Shown here: in pieces, positions 1 to 11,315 of the stretch
Layout of the letters: every line of letters begins with the position of its first letter
Position numbering within the stretch: position 1 is the first letter of the stretch
DNA from: Lunularia cruciata
Taxonomy: Eukaryota; Streptophyta; Marchantiopsida; Lunulariales; Lunulariaceae
Direction of reading: 5' to 3'
Assembly: GCA_948567375.1 (NCBI GenBank)
Contig: OX419758.1
Coordinates: 20,403,001 to 20,467,000, forward strand
DNA length: 64,000 bases
Made by a program: the position numbers and the translations under genes
The notes under the pieces: generated by a model
What the model saw: only the letters and a program-made list of their open reading frames with translations
What the model was told of the DNA's origin: nothing
The model's database searches: none

Positions 1-3000
1 AAAGCAGTAAGAGTACTCTTTACTTGTAAATGAAGTATGATATTCACAAATATGATGAACAAACAAACACACGAGCCATAGAAGTAAGCCTTAAATACTA
101 ACTAGGCTCCAAGCTAAAGGGATCAAAATCCCAAGTGGATCTTGAAAATCCTGATCAGTAATGTACATCACTCAAGTTGTATTCCTAATCCTATCCCTAA
201 TCCTATCTTACCTTAATCATTTCCAAATGATTAGGCTCCTAATGCATGTTAGGAAAGATGTTAGAGTTTCCCTGCCTAATCTATGTTTAGTATGCAATGC
301 CAAGTGCATATAAAATCCCAAGGGCACTCCTCAATTATATACAATTCTGATTGCTAACACAAATGGCCTACTTGGAGTGTTTGACTATTGCATAATTCTG
401 AGTGCCTAAAATCTACCTAAGAGTGCCTACTTCACCAAAGGACTTCACCTTGGGGGAGTGCGTTGGGTTGGAACTACTAAAGGAATACATTCACTTCTCA
501 TATATCTAACTAATTACCTTGTTGGTGCTTGATACCTAGCTATCTCTAGCAAGAAGGTCTCACACACTTTGTTAAACTTCTTGTCCAAGTGCTCCTTCAA
601 ATGCAATGATAGGTGGTTCATTCTTTCTTTTGCACAGGCCTGGTTCTGCAATCACTAGACCTGCATCTTCAGTTCATGGCCTTTGATTTTTAAGGCATAC
701 ATTACTCCCTCTTCCTTTAGCATATCCATGAACAAGGCTTGGGTCTCCTATAATTATTGCAGTGCTTTGAACTGGTACTCCTTGACTTTCTTGGTTTGAG
801 CACTCTATTTGGACTTCTATTCTTCAAAAAATTGAAGACTTTCTACATGCTTGGCCCTCTATTATTTTGCTTCCTTTGTGAGATATTCCAGTTGTGCTAA
901 TACCTCCTTTTGGTACTCCTATATCTATGTCTCTAGAATCACTACTTGTCATGTTCTCCTTTAAGGCACTTTGAGTGTTCTCCAACTCTTGGCACTTGCC
1001 ATGAAATTGGTCTTTGGCTTCCATCTTAAACTGATCAAACTGAAGGCAAAGTGCTTTCCAATCCCCTTCAAACCTTTGGCTTTCTTTTACTTGGTGGTCT
1101 CATTCATTCTTTACTATGACACTTCTCTTCTTGTGTTCTTGGTTCTCTTGCAACAAGGTACTTACCTTTGTGGCCTTTGTCTTGTACAAGTCTTTTGCCT
1201 TTTTTGCTTCTTCTTTCACCATGTCTTCTTTGGCCTTCTAGGTGTAGATTTGTATATGCATGTTTTTGATTAGGGTAGTATAGTCTACAACATCCAAGCA
1301 ATCTGCTTGGTATTGAGGCAACAACACCTCCATCATCTATAGTGCGGCTCCAATAGAATGTATGATCAAGTTAGATCCCTCTTGGACCAGCATTGGCTTC
1401 AAAGTTTCTAGCTCTTCCTACACCTTAAGTTGCATTTCTAGTGCAAACATAAGAAAACTGCCTCAATATTGCCTTCCTCTTCTTCTTCTACTTGATCAAT
1501 AATGCAGTCTTCTTCTTTTGGGTGGTCTTTGGCCTCCTTCTCCTTTTCAAGATGAGTTCTTGGTCCTTCAAGCATTTAGCTTGATCTTGGTTTCTACTAT
1601 GGCTCCTTTTGCAGCAGGACTTAGTGGTGCCTATTCTAGCACTGCTGCTCCTTCCATCATATGCTCTTCTTCATCTATAGTGCACTTGTCTATATCTTGG
1701 TCTTGCAAATTTAGAGAAAATTGTGCATCTTCCCAGGTTTCTTCTTCATCATCTTTGTCTCTTGAAGCAAAGGTCAATCCCTATAGGGTGAAGGATCCTT
1801 GCTCCCCTTGTTCATCATCTTCTTCCACTTTAGTGTCCTCAACCTCATCTTTTGAATAGGACACTTTGACAACCTGTGCACTAGCCTTTGACTTCTTTGC
1901 TAGAGGAGGTGGCTTCTTTTGTGGCATGATATTCTTTCTCTTTGCAACCTTTGGCATGGCTTCTTCATCTATAGGCATGAACTCACCTGCCTAGCAAATT
2001 TACCATCAACTAGTTGTACTTAGCAATCTTGGTGGGTCCTTTAGGTTGTGCTTAAAAATAGCTTGAAGGATGGAAATACATAAGGAACCTCTTCCTCTCC
2101 TCCTTGGTCAGCAGGCTGGTCTCCATTTAGTAGTGACTGGAAAAAGGAGAAATGTAGGTGGCACCTCCTTTGTCCTCAAAATCTTGACAAAGGAGCTAAC
2201 ACTATCTATCAAACCTTTCTGCCCAATCTACAAGCTCTCTTAAGTACATATAATCAACGAATGTTGCATGGCCATTCGTCAGGTAGGTGGTTTGTTTTTA
2301 TTTGTAAAGTTTCATAACTACTTCTACAATGGCTCTTTGTGTAGGATCCTTGTAACTTGCAACTTTCCACCCATTATTCTTTGAACATTTATTATTGAAA
2401 TTGCTCTTGACTTTGGTTGTAAGCTTTTTATTTGCAAACTAAGTGTTTATTTTCATTGCCCCTACAACTCTAGCATCCTGGCCAAGTACCATTCTCCAAT
2501 GATCTCTCATCTAGTTCAGTGGGTTACCTCTCATTCCCCTTGAATTTTTCTCTCATTTGCCCCAAATCTCATAGATCATGTGGAAGTCTATCAACTCCTT
2601 GTTCCAAAGCAAGAATCCCATATGCTTACTCCTAATCACATCCATTCTACAATGCACTGCACCTTTGTTGACAAAAAGGGATCTAAGGATGGCCTAAGGT
2701 GCCTTCTTATAAGCTTTTAGGGTGACTACCATGGCTTCCTCTCAAGTAAGAGTGCTATGACTTGTTTAAGACACGATGTTGAGTACCTCACTTCAGTCTA
2801 AGTACCCAAAACCGCACCAAGTGCCACTCTCAAAAAAAATCTAAGTAATTCACTTCTTCACAAAAAGTGCAACACACTACTTGATCAGCTAAGAAAATAA
2901 ATGATTTTGAAAAAAGTTCAATGGCTAGCCAAACCCTTCAATTTATACTCCAGATTCATGGTTGTTCTTCAACACTTCAATGGTTATAGAGTAGGTATGC

Positions 3001-3540
3001 ACTTGCCATTACATAGGAAAAGGCCTTTTCATGCTTTCCTTGGTGAGGAGTTGCTCTCCCACATGCCAAAGATTCTCCTCCTATCACTCTCCCACCTACC
3101 AAGCTTGCCCGCCAAGTACTAATGATTATCTTGGGTGTTACGGCTCTTGGCAGCAAATTTTGGCTGAGTTGGCAATGCATTCAAATTTTGGCAACACTTA
3201 AGTCCAAGTGCCATTGTGGGGCTTGGAAATCAGGCCTATATGCCTCACCTATTGGAACTCCAAGTGTTGCATCTCTTGCAAACACTCCAAACACATCACT
3301 CCAAGTGTTATTCCATCCTCATGCACTCAAGGTAATCCTACACCTCTCATCTCATTGCTTATCTTGGTTGTCAACACTCTAGATTGTCCAATATCACTCC
3401 AAGTATTGCACCTCTTGGGTTCTTGACACATTACTTTAATTAATTCTCCCTTTGAGGCACTTCTCCTAGTAATTCCATCATTCCTAGTGGTTCTCTGCCA
3501 CTTAAGCCACATATGATCAACAAAAGTGAATTTTGAAGAA
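1..3540 (-). repeat. CCR repeat family, copy 1 (3' end outside window)
   Basis: Reverse-strand copy of a dispersed repeat that recurs on the plus strand at 36816-52930. DNA similarity to copy 4 runs almost collinearly from about 3540 (shared 5' limit, 'tcttcaaaatt') through the coding part to the 3' flank near base 130. The copy lacks the two solo LTRs and the CV-B insertion found in copy 4, so it serves as an empty-site reference. No RT, RNase H or integrase similarity is visible anywhere in it. The left end is cut by the window. Upstream of about 3540 copies 1 and 4 stop matching, so that is either the true element end or an old junction with OTA-E. Confidence 0.75.
560..2732 (-). pseudogene. 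CCR conserved protein, copy 1, broken
   Basis: Unrecognised protein family. The ATG at 2732 is followed by a block alignable with copy 4 (both begin MVVTLKAY/MVVTPKAY). Next comes an N-terminal block with a CRMDVIRSKH-type motif, then MRGNPLN and a GAMKIN motif. A middle block reads TYISPF...METSLLTKE. At about 1978-1781 there is a basic then acidic stretch (VAKRKNIMPQKKPP, then EVEDTKVEEDDE). A helical, K/E/Q-rich coiled-coil region runs from about 1380 to 560. Several frameshifts and stops break it, including a TAG at 1240-1238 that copy 4 shares at the homologous codon. Function unknown: gag-like, DNA-binding or captured host protein are all possible. Confidence 0.6.
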
Positions 3541-3606
3541 AATAGAGCAACACACTTTTAACTTAGAATAATTGGATTCTTATTCCACTTGCTCATTTGA
3601 GGAAGG

Positions 3607-4330
3607 GTGTGTAGACATCAAGGTGCAACATGTAGAAATAGGTCAATTCAAAAAATTTGGAATGAAATCACATCTTTTGATTCTTCTCCTTTGGATTCTA
3701 AATTGAAAAGAATAAGATGGAAAGAAATACTTTCAAGGAAAGAACATAAGCTGATTGAAAAGGATAAGGCTAAGAAAAAACACCAAGATTCTTGAGAAGA
3801 TCTTTCTTATACCTTTCAAGTGCAAGGACAAAGACTTTAGTATGCTTACTTCCACATGTTTCCCTATAGACATACAAGTAGAAGTGGGAGACTTGCTCCA
3901 AAAAGAAATAGGAAAGAAAACCTCTTGGATAGGATCAATCATGACTCCAAGAGAGCCTCCACTTATTATTATTTTGAAAAGGGATTCCGCTAGGGTTCCA
4001 AAGGAATTAGAAGAAATTACAAAGGAAAGTACAATTGTGAAATTGAAACAAATGAAATAAATCAAAATCCAAAGGCAATAGATGATGTTTGGAAAATGAG
4101 AAAGAAAAGAAGGACATATCAAAGCTCCTTGTTGTTTCAAAATATGATATTGTAGCTGATCTTGCATCGATCCAAGCCAATGTGACCTTCAACCAATAAT
4201 GGGAGGACAATAAGTTTTATAAGAAGTAGCTTGATTTAGCCCTAAAGCAAATGAAACAAATAAGACACAAAGAACTTCTAGCAATTTATTGAATTGAGTA
4301 AGAAGACTTGGGATAAACAAAAATAAAAGT
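3607..4330 (+). pseudogene. OTA-E gag C-terminal/linker relic
   Basis: Lysine-rich, low-complexity coding remnant upstream of the protease. Around 4110-4200 a frame reads SKYDIVADLASIQANVTF, resembling the conserved segment that precedes protease in plant OTA-type Ty3/gypsy polyproteins. No zinc knuckle is visible. Multiple stops. Assignment rests on position and that short motif, so it is tentative. Confidence 0.4.
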
Positions 4331-4362
4331 TTAGATTTCTAAGTGTATTATCAAGTCAATTC

Positions 4363-4900
4363 CTATTGATTCAGGCTGATGGGTAAATCTAATTGTAGAG
4401 GCTGCTGTATATTGGTTTGGATTTTTCAAGTTTGAAAAATCTATGTATTTTGCATTCAGTAGACTAGACTAGGCAAAGGCCTATGGGACTTCCGTAAAAT
4501 ATACTAACAACTATTGGATGAGTTCCATTCTAATTAAATTATATTATTTTATGGCTAGTTTCCAAAACAAGTTATGTTCTTTTAATAGGAAGGTCAGGGT
4601 TGTACAATGCCCATATTATTTAATTGTCACAAGTATCACTTGAGATTCAAATATCCCATGAATGCCAACCAAAAAGTGGTAAAAATATGTTTGAAGAAGA
4701 TCCCTCATATCGGAGAAACTGCATTCTCAAACAAAAATTACACCACAAACACTTTAGAAGGAGACTCCAAAGTTTCTTTTGATGACATTCTAGTCAACTA
4801 CCTTGAATGTTATGAAATTGACGAAGAGGAAGTTGATCCCAAAGGATTGGTTGTAAGTAGTAATGGGGAAGAAGGGGAATACTAGCAAAATCTTGGGAGT
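4363..4900 (+). pseudogene. OTA-E aspartic protease relic
   Basis: A retropepsin-like active-site triplet D-S-G is encoded at 4368-4376, followed at once by a stop and then WVNLIVEA, the usual hydrophobic continuation in plant OTA proteases. Later residues (AKAYGTSVKY..., then a CPYYLIV stretch near 4605-4630) fit the rest of the domain with stops and a frameshift. It would have processed the Gag-Pol polyprotein; this copy cannot. Confidence 0.5.
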
Positions 4901-5099
4901 AAGCCATGTAAGCAATGTAAAAGTAATAATAAACCTAGATGTAGTTCTATCCAAAGGAAAAGTTTTGAAAATCTCTAAGTATGTTTTATTGGAGGAATAT
5001 GAGGAATACACCTTGTTAGTTTTTGAGTCCCAAGATATATTCACCTTAAGTATCAATCAAATGCTAAGTATCCCCAAGTAGTTTGGGGAATACCATATT

Positions 5100-5680
5100 G
5101 ACTTGGTTGATGGAGAATACTTGTAAGTCAAAGGCAATACAGATTGAACCCTAAGGACTCCCCATTGGTGAAGGATGAAATTGATAAATATATTCAAGCA
5201 AGCATCATTTTTCCTATTCTGAGTTGTGAATAAGTATCACCTATAGTAATTGTACCCAAGAAGAAGACTCTAAAACTTCATGTATGCTAAGACTTTAGAA
5301 ACCTTGATGCCATCACAAAGAAAGACCACCATCCCTTGCCTTTTACGGATGCCATATTGGACCAAGTGGTAGTGTGTTATATCTTCTTGGATGGCTTTTC
5401 AAGATATAATAAGTCTCTATCAAAGAAGAAGATATAGATGCAACCAACTTTATAATTGACTAGGGACATATGCCTATAATCAAATGATTTTTGGGTTATG
5501 TAATGCTCTTGCAACATTTCAAAGGATGATGAAAACCACCTTTAAAACCTTCCTTTGGCAATTTTTCCAAGGACTTATAGATGACTTGTACATGTATGGC
5601 CAAACGAGAGACCATGTGATATACCTTCAAAAAACATCTGAGCTTTGTAGGAGTATGCGATCCTTGCTGCTTTTTTGACA
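5100..5680 (+). pseudogene. OTA-E reverse transcriptase relic
   Basis: RT fingers/palm remnants. VPKKK near 5249 is followed by CxDFRNLDAITKKDHHPLPF near 5285-5345, then FLDGFSRYNKS. After a frameshift comes MIFGLCNALATFQRMM (5484 on) and the catalytic region LIDDLYMYG at about 5573-5599. The DD pair survives, but the first position of the usual [FY]xDD box reads I. The thumb/connection expected after about 5680 is largely missing, because RNase H-like sequence starts within about 60 bases. Confidence 0.75.
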
Positions 5681-5725
5681 AAATTATTGAAGAAATCAAA
5701 AACTATCTTTGGCAAAGGAACAAGA

Positions 5726-6030
5726 AGAGGACTTCCTCACCTTGAAAACCAAACTGGTGAAAGCACAATAATGAGAAGCTCAGATTGGGATCAAAATTCC
5801 CATGTATATGTAGACACCTCCTCAATAACTATGGAAGTACTCCTAAGTCAAAAAGATGAACAAAAAAAGGATTACTCCATCTACTATGCAAAAAAGAAAT
5901 TTTCTAGAAAAAATACTTCTAAATAGAAAGAGAAGCTTTAGGTATAGTTCAACACTACCAGTTGGATTATGACTTTTATCTTTCATGTTTATCATTATGC
6001 CTTGTAATATATGATTAAGAAGGAAAACCT
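5726..6030 (+). pseudogene. OTA-E RNase H relic
   Basis: The encoded remnant runs FLTLKTKLVKA, then SSDWDQNSHVYVDTSSI (RNase H first aspartate context), then LSQKDEQKKDYSIYYAKKKFS, ending in a degraded histidine/tyrosine-rich stretch. The order and wording match the RNase H that follows RT in Ty3/gypsy Pol. Frameshifts and stops interrupt it. Confidence 0.65.
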
Positions 6031-6429
6031 ATCATGAAGGATAGCATGATGGATTTTGATGTTACAAGAGTTTATTTACACAATTTAGGTAAGGAAAGGA
6101 ACTCATCATGATATGTAGACTACTTGTCCAAATTGGAGATCACAAATTAGATTGAGCATTTGAAGGATGATTTTTGGATTATGAACTCTTGCCATTAACT
6201 TTGTCAAGGTGAACTCAGTATGCAATAGAGTGCCATTAAATTTGGACTTTAGAATGTCTTGAAGGGATGGACTTTGAGCAAGGGGTATTTTTCTTGCACA
6301 AAATGGGACCTAACCAACTCAAGAGTAGAATCCTATTTAAATTAGGAGTAGGTGAGCCTCTTCAAAAGTCCTTAGAGTCCTATATTGGGGAGTAATCCAA
6401 TCACTCCATGTTGAGGCTTCAGAAGTGCA

Positions 6430-7275
6430 TTATGCTCTAAAAAACAAGGTGAAGAAAATTTTGAAAATTGGTTACTTGTGACCAATTATGTATAAATATG
6501 TCCATGAATTCATCTAAAGGTGTGATCCTTGTTAGAGAACAAGGAGAATGACTCCAAGTACCCAATGGCCTTTAAAGTCCATTCATCCTTTGGTCTCTTT
6601 TTAGAAGTGGGAAATAGACTTTGTTGGACAATATCCTACCATCCACAAAGAATACTAGGAAGTGATATATATTGGTTTGCAGAAATTATGCCACCAAAAT
6701 GGTAGAAGCTGAGTCAACCAGGAAGGATGATGCAAACACCATGGCAAAGTTTTGCTTCCAATATATTATATCAAGGTATGGATGTCCTATAGGATTGGTT
6801 CATGATAGAGGTACACATTTTCTCATTGCCTTGGTGGAAGCCTTGACTATGATACTTCCAGATTAAGCATCAAAAGATTAGACCATATAATCCAAAGACA
6901 AATGAGTTGACAAATGGAAAATGGCTATTTGAATATTGGTTAGGAGAGGAGGAAAGTAAAGACCTTTTCATTCACCAATTGAAGTTCTTGGAAGAAAAAA
7001 TGGGATGAGTCATTCAAAAATACAAAAGAAATCCAATTTAATAGGAAGGAATAGCATGACAAGAAACTTAAGCTGGTTAATATAAGGGATGGAGATTTTG
7101 GTTTGCTACATGATAATTAGCGTATGTTTTTCCCTTGGAATTTGCAATTAAGGTGGATGGGGCCCTATAAAGTGAACCAATTTTATGAAAATGGATCCTT
7201 GCAATTGGCTGGTCTTGAAGGAAACCTATTTGCCACATGGTTAAATGGTTGGAGAGTCCACAGATACAACAATTA
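6430..7275 (+). pseudogene. OTA-E integrase relic
   Basis: A remnant of the zinc-binding C-x2-C (CDPC) lies near 6520. The catalytic core begins WEIDFVGQYPT at about 6607 (first Asp) and continues CRNYATKMVEAEST...CPIGLVHDRGTHF (second Asp) at 6680-6830. The third catalytic region (about 6860-6920) is too degraded to identify the Glu. The C-terminal GPF/Y-type module is clear at about 7150-7275: WMGPYKV, then GSLQLAGLEGN, then WLNGWRVHRYNN and a stop. No chromodomain follows, as expected for the OTA group. Confidence 0.7.
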
Positions 7276-7424
7276 ATTTAAGAATAAGCTAGAATTTGCA
7301 TTGTTTGCAAGGACACACTTGTTTGAGGAAAAGGATATATGGTATTAGGAATTTGCAAAATTGTGAAGTTTTGTTTAATTCAACACTTTCAGCCTTTGTT
7401 TTTAGTCTAAAGGGAAAACTTTTA

Positions 7425-7443
7425 GTCTTAGAAAGGGAAGGAA
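7425..7443 (+). other. Possible OTA-E polypurine tract / 3' LTR start
   Basis: A purine-rich run (agaaagggaagga) lies about 150 bases after the integrase stop and is followed directly by TGACATACC, which could be the first bases of the 3' LTR at 7444. No matching 5' LTR was seen, so this is a suggestion from position and composition only. Confidence 0.3.
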
Positions 7444-7525
7444 TGACATACCTTCCAAAGGAAAGCAATTTTTTTGGAAGATTACAAAGGTGTAACCTTT
7501 GGAAAGGCCATGAGAGGTTTGTCAG

Positions 7526-7530
7526 CTGAC
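7526..7530. repeat. Target-site duplication of CV-A, left copy (CTGAC)
   Basis: CTGAC directly precedes the left LTR and is repeated at 14180-14184 directly after the right LTR. A 5-bp duplication is normal for Ty3/gypsy integrase. Confidence 0.92.
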
Positions 7531-8291
7531 TGTAATACTCTGAGGATAGGAGAACTGAAGAGAAACACACCAGGAGAAACATACACTTTCACACTCAAAC
7601 TCAGATGCCCCAAAGGAGCACCTTCTCTTTATTATATAGGCAAAGCGGATCTTCTCCAATGAAGCTCCACCATAGGATTAGGTACATAGATAGGTGACAT
7701 CTCAGCAAGCTACACCATTGGATTACTTACTTGGATGGGTGACATGTTGGTCATGGTCCTATCTGGTTGGTCAAACAAGCTTTGACTAGAGGGAATCTTT
7801 TAGGGAATCTTCATGTAGGGATCTCAAAATCATGTGGGTGAGGTACCATTGGAAAGCTCTTGACAAGTCAAAGCAAGAGCAAGGGAAGGCCAACCATTCC
7901 TCCATTGGGGGGGGGGGGGGGTTGTGTACATTTTTGAGGACTCATTCATCCGTTTAGACCTTTGAAATTGCCTTCAAAGATTTCAGGCATATTTTGGTTC
8001 CAACTTTATTAGTAGAAGTCCCCTTTTGGTGATACCTCTTTCTGATCTATTCAGTCCATCCTTTGTAACATCTTTCCAGATGTTACCAACCCAATTCTCA
8101 CCTTCAAATCATATGTCTAGCTATTGGTTCTAAGGTTTTCAAATCTATTTTGGTTTTCTTTCCTATTTGTAGAAGTACCCTTTTGGTGATACTTCTATCT
8201 GATCTATTTTGACCATCATGTATAACATCACTCCAGATGTTACCAAACCAAATTTCACATCTAGATCATATGGCTAGCTCTTGGTATTACA
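7531..8291 (-). repeat. CV-A 3' LTR
   Basis: 761 bp, TGTAATACTC...GGTATTACA on the plus strand. The coding orientation is the reverse complement. Contains a run of 15 G at 7907-7921, a CTATATAATAAAG TATA box at 7639-7627, and two tandem imperfect copies of a roughly 150-bp U3 unit (about 7991-8146 and 8147-8291). The partner is 13427-14179. Confidence 0.95.
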
Positions 8292-8306
8292 AACCTCCCT
8301 CCTTTT
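8292..8306 (-). other. CV-A polypurine tract
   Basis: Reading the minus strand, AAAAGGAGGGAGGTT abuts the 3' LTR. This is the normal position and composition for the plus-strand primer. CV-D has nearly the same tract at 57121-57136. Confidence 0.85.
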
Positions 8307-8310
8307 AAGA

Positions 8311-8505
8311 CTTTTAAGCAACGTCCTCGTTGTGCAACTGTTGCTCAAAGGCTTGCACCAACACCGGTGCATGTGTCAAATTGGCAGCGGGTTCCTAGGT
8401 TGCTTCATAGATGGGGTAACCTTTCCACTGGACAAGATAATCCACCCGTGGATGACGAGTACCACATATGCATTTTTTGGAGAATACTCTCCACTTCATA
8501 TTCCT
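8311..8505 (-). pseudogene. CV-A chromodomain remnant
   Basis: The minus strand encodes EEYEVESILQ, then (after a frameshift) VDYLVQWKGYPIYEAT, a stop, and NLTHAPVLVQAFEQQL. The Y-L-V-x-W-K-G-Y motif is diagnostic of the chromodomain at the C-terminus of chromoviral integrase. The domain guides integration to particular chromatin in the family. The copy is frameshifted and contains a stop where Trp is expected (CV-D has ATWE at this point). Confidence 0.8.
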
Positions 8506-8699
8506 CGTTGCCATCAACAAGTGTCAGACAAGGTCAAATGTCTTGTGTGGAATGACCAAAGCCTGATTGGGGAGCATATCTCCGTAGTAGGGAAACATAG
8601 AACACTGGATGGATCTTCATGTGTGGTGGTAGCTCAAGGTGATAGGCAACCGTGCCGACTCAACGGAGAATTGAGAAAGGCCCAATAAAACAAGGTCTG

Positions 8700-9640
8700 A
8701 GCTTACGAGGTCCCACTAATGTGAGTTTGGTTGTCAATAGCCACACCTGATCCCCAACATTGAACTCCATGTGCCTACGGTGTGCATCAGCATATTGCTT
8801 CTGGTGATTTTGTGCAATCTGTAATTTGTGCTCTCCACCCCTTGTTGGATTCTAGAAACAAATGTGTTGACTGCATCAACCTTGGTAGCCACCAGACGGA
8901 TCTTCATCAAGCTAGAAGGTGTGAAGAGATGCTCACCATACATGAGGAAGAACAGAGTGACCTAGGTGGATGCATTCACTGAATTGTTGTAAGCAAATTC
9001 CACCAACGGGAGTAGGGTGTCCCACCTTTCTTGCTCTTCTAAGGTGAAGCCACGTAACATGTCTTCAATAGTATGATTGACCTACTCTGTTTGTCCATCT
9101 GTTTGTGGGTGGTAAGCTATGGACATGGCCAACTTGGTTTTGAAGAAACCAAAGAGGGTGCGCCAAAACAAACTTTGAATTGAGTACCCCTATCGATGAT
9201 GAGTACTGGAGACAAGCCATGGTGATGAGTACTCGAGACAAGCCATGTGAGAGAAGACTACATCTAAGTGTAATTGAGCAAGTTGTGGAGCTGTCACCTC
9301 CTTGGAGGTAGGGCGTACATGAATCATTTTTTTGAGCCGGTCCACAAAGACCACGATGGAGTCAAATCTTGATGTGGTCTTGGGTAATTCACAGACGAGA
9401 TCCATACACACCTATTCGAACGTTGTGTAGGAGTGGGATAGGTTGCAGGAGCGCTGTATGAGCTTGATTAGAAGCTTTGTTCTATTGACAAAGTAAGCAA
9501 CTGCGCACGTAGTCCATAAATTGTTGCTCATCTTGGGCCAATAGTAATGGCGCTGGACTGCATCCAAGGTCTTGTCCACTCCAACATGACTTGCAATGGC
9601 CAAATCATGACATTCCGCTAGAATGGTGGTGCACAATTTT
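8700..9640 (-). pseudogene. CV-A integrase, broken
   Basis: From about 9636 the minus strand gives the zinc-binding region (LAECHDLAIASHVGVDKTL, RHYYWPKMS), with the second Cys pair lost in AVAYFV. The catalytic core follows: MDLVCELPKTTSRFDSIVVFVDRL (9411 on, first Asp) and a degraded second-Asp region near 9190. Near 9120-9070 an AYHPQTDGQTE motif keeps the Glu but is followed at once by a stop. Downstream are the IN C-terminal module and the chromodomain. Not functional. Confidence 0.85.
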
Positions 9641-9889
9641 GGGACATTTGGAATCCATAATCTACTATCACAAAAGGTAAGTCCTTGGGTGTTGTGACGC
9701 CTTTAGATGATTGCCCTTCTACAATCTGTGGATCAGTTTTTGTAGCCGCCAAAATCTCTAGCCAGAATTTAGGGTTAATCTGAACCTCTACCACCAAGTT
9801 GTTTGTCATTGGCATGCGGGTGAATGCATCTGCAAGTTGCTTCTTACCTTCAACGTAGGTGATTGTCATGTTGAAGTGTTGTCGCCACT

Positions 9890-10355
9890 CTGCCCATCAA
9901 ATCTGGTGACAAGATAGATCCTTCTGCGTCTCAAGGTAGACTAGAGGTTTGTGGTCTATCTCTACCACAAATGCCTTCTCACCCAGATAGTGCTTCCAAT
10001 GCTTGGTTGCCATGACGATGGCCAACTCTTCTCATTTTGTGGTGTGGTCGTTGCGCTCTGCCGATAACAACTTTTGAGAGAAATATGCAATGGGATGCCA
10101 TCCATCATGCCACTCCTGTTGTAGGACTGCTCCGATTGCTATGCCTGATGCATCTGTAGCCAACTTGGTTGGACATTTTGGGTCATACCACTTCAAGATT
10201 GGTGCATGTAGCAAGGCGGCTTTCAATTCTTGAAAGGCCAACTCTTGTGCGGTTCCCCATGTCCTCTTCTTCCCCTTGCCAAGTAGTGCTGTTAAAAGTT
10301 GTGCAACCTTGGAGAAGTCCTTGACAAATCGATGATAGAATCTCGTCAAACCCAA
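9890..10355 (-). pseudogene. CV-A RT connection / RNase H
   Basis: One open stretch from 10355 to 10032 encodes MGLTRFYHRFVKDFSKVAQL (the conserved segment after RT), WGTAQELAFQELKAAL, then the RNase H start KLATDASGIAIGAVLQQ and PIAYFSQKLLSAERN. The end of the RNase H (about 10030-9890) lies in another frame, with VVEIDHKPL-like wording. Removes the RNA strand during reverse transcription in the family. Confidence 0.85.
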
Positions 10356-11279
10356 GAAGCTCTTGAGTTGAGTCTGATCTTTTGGGGCACTCCATTTTGA
10401 ATGACCTCTATTTTATCTATCAATACTTGAATACCCTCTACACTTACTCTATGCCCCAAGTAGTCTACTTCAGACTTGCCAAACTCACACTTTGAGATTT
10501 TGGCATACAATTGATTCTGTCTTAGAATTTGGAGGACTTCTCGTAGATGTTGTTTGTGTTCCATCATTGTGCTACTATATACTAAGATGTCATCTGGAAA
10601 GAAAATGATAGACTTATCCAAATATGGACAAAATATGTCATTCATTAGACTCATGAAAGTGGTAGGTGTGTTGGTGAGACCAAAAGGCATCACAAGATAC
10701 TCAAAGTGGCCAATACTTGGTTCAAAAGGCCGTCTTGTACACATTCTCCTCTACAATTTGGATTTGATTGTAACCGCTCTGCTAATCTAGTCTGGTGAAG
10801 TATCTTGTTCCATTGAGTTGATTGAATAGATCATCGATGTGAGGTAAGGGGTATTTGTTATTCACTATTTGCTGATTGAGGCCCCGATAGTCAATGCACA
10901 TGCGCATTGTACCATCTTTCTTCTTCACAAACAAGACCGAAGCCCCATATGGTGATATGTTGGGTTGGATGAACCCTTTCTGTAGCATATACTCAATTTG
11001 ATTCTTGCACTCTTCCAACTCATGAGGTGATAGGCGATATGGGGCCTTACAGGGAGGTGTCTTCCCCGGGAGTGTCTCAATTTTATGATCTACTCTCCTT
11101 TTTGGTGGTAATCCTAAGGGTAGATCATCAGGAAAGACATCATGAAACTCATTTATGACATCCTTCAATTTCTCAAGAATTTGTCCCTCAAGTTGTGCAC
11201 TTTGGACTTCTCTTATTAGACCCATGAAACACCTATCAGTCTTATAGATAGTTGTTGTCTCTATGACATAGAGAGGCAA
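10346..11279 (-). pseudogene. CV-A reverse transcriptase, broken
   Basis: 11279-10782 encodes the protease-RT linker, then [40 protein letters not shown] and [10 protein letters not shown] break near 10780 separates it from 10744-10346, with [19 protein letters not shown] and FFPDDILVYS. The catalytic DD is present but the residue before it is P where CV-C and CV-D have L. YLGHRVSVEGIQV follows. At least two frameshifts or stops. Confidence 0.9.
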
Positions 11280-11315
11280 TTCTTGCCTATGTGATTTTTC
11301 TTTAACCCCAATGAT

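Larger units (their letters stand above)
3541..7530 (+). mobile_element. OTA-E: decayed Tat/Athila-like Ty3/gypsy retrotransposon
   Basis: Plus-strand Ty3/gypsy relic with domains in the order protease, RT, RNase H, integrase. The RT wording (KKDHHPLPFTDAILD, FLDGFSRYN, MIFGLCNALATFQR) and the integrase wording (CRNYATKMVEAEST, ISRYGCPIGLVHDRGTHF) are typical of the non-chromodomain plant OTA (Tat/Athila) group. No chromodomain follows integrase. The 5' LTR was not found. The 3' part is interrupted at 7530 by CV-A and probably resumes at 14185. Heavy decay (many stops, missing RT thumb and connection) makes it older than CV-A, which lies inside it. Confidence 0.75.

Noticed and set aside
1518-1859. 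113-codon serine-rich plus-strand frame
   Set aside because: Antisense to the acidic (GAA/GAT-rich) CCR-1 segment; the serine run is TCT/TCA from the opposite strand.
3733-4167. Minus-strand open frame of 144 codons, hydrophobic (membrane-protein-like)
   Set aside because: Antisense to the lysine-rich OTA-E gag/linker relic; F/I/L richness is what reversed AAA/GAA-rich codons give.
8281-8688. 135-codon plus-strand frame next to the CV-A LTR
   Set aside because: Antisense to the CV-A chromodomain and integrase C-terminus.
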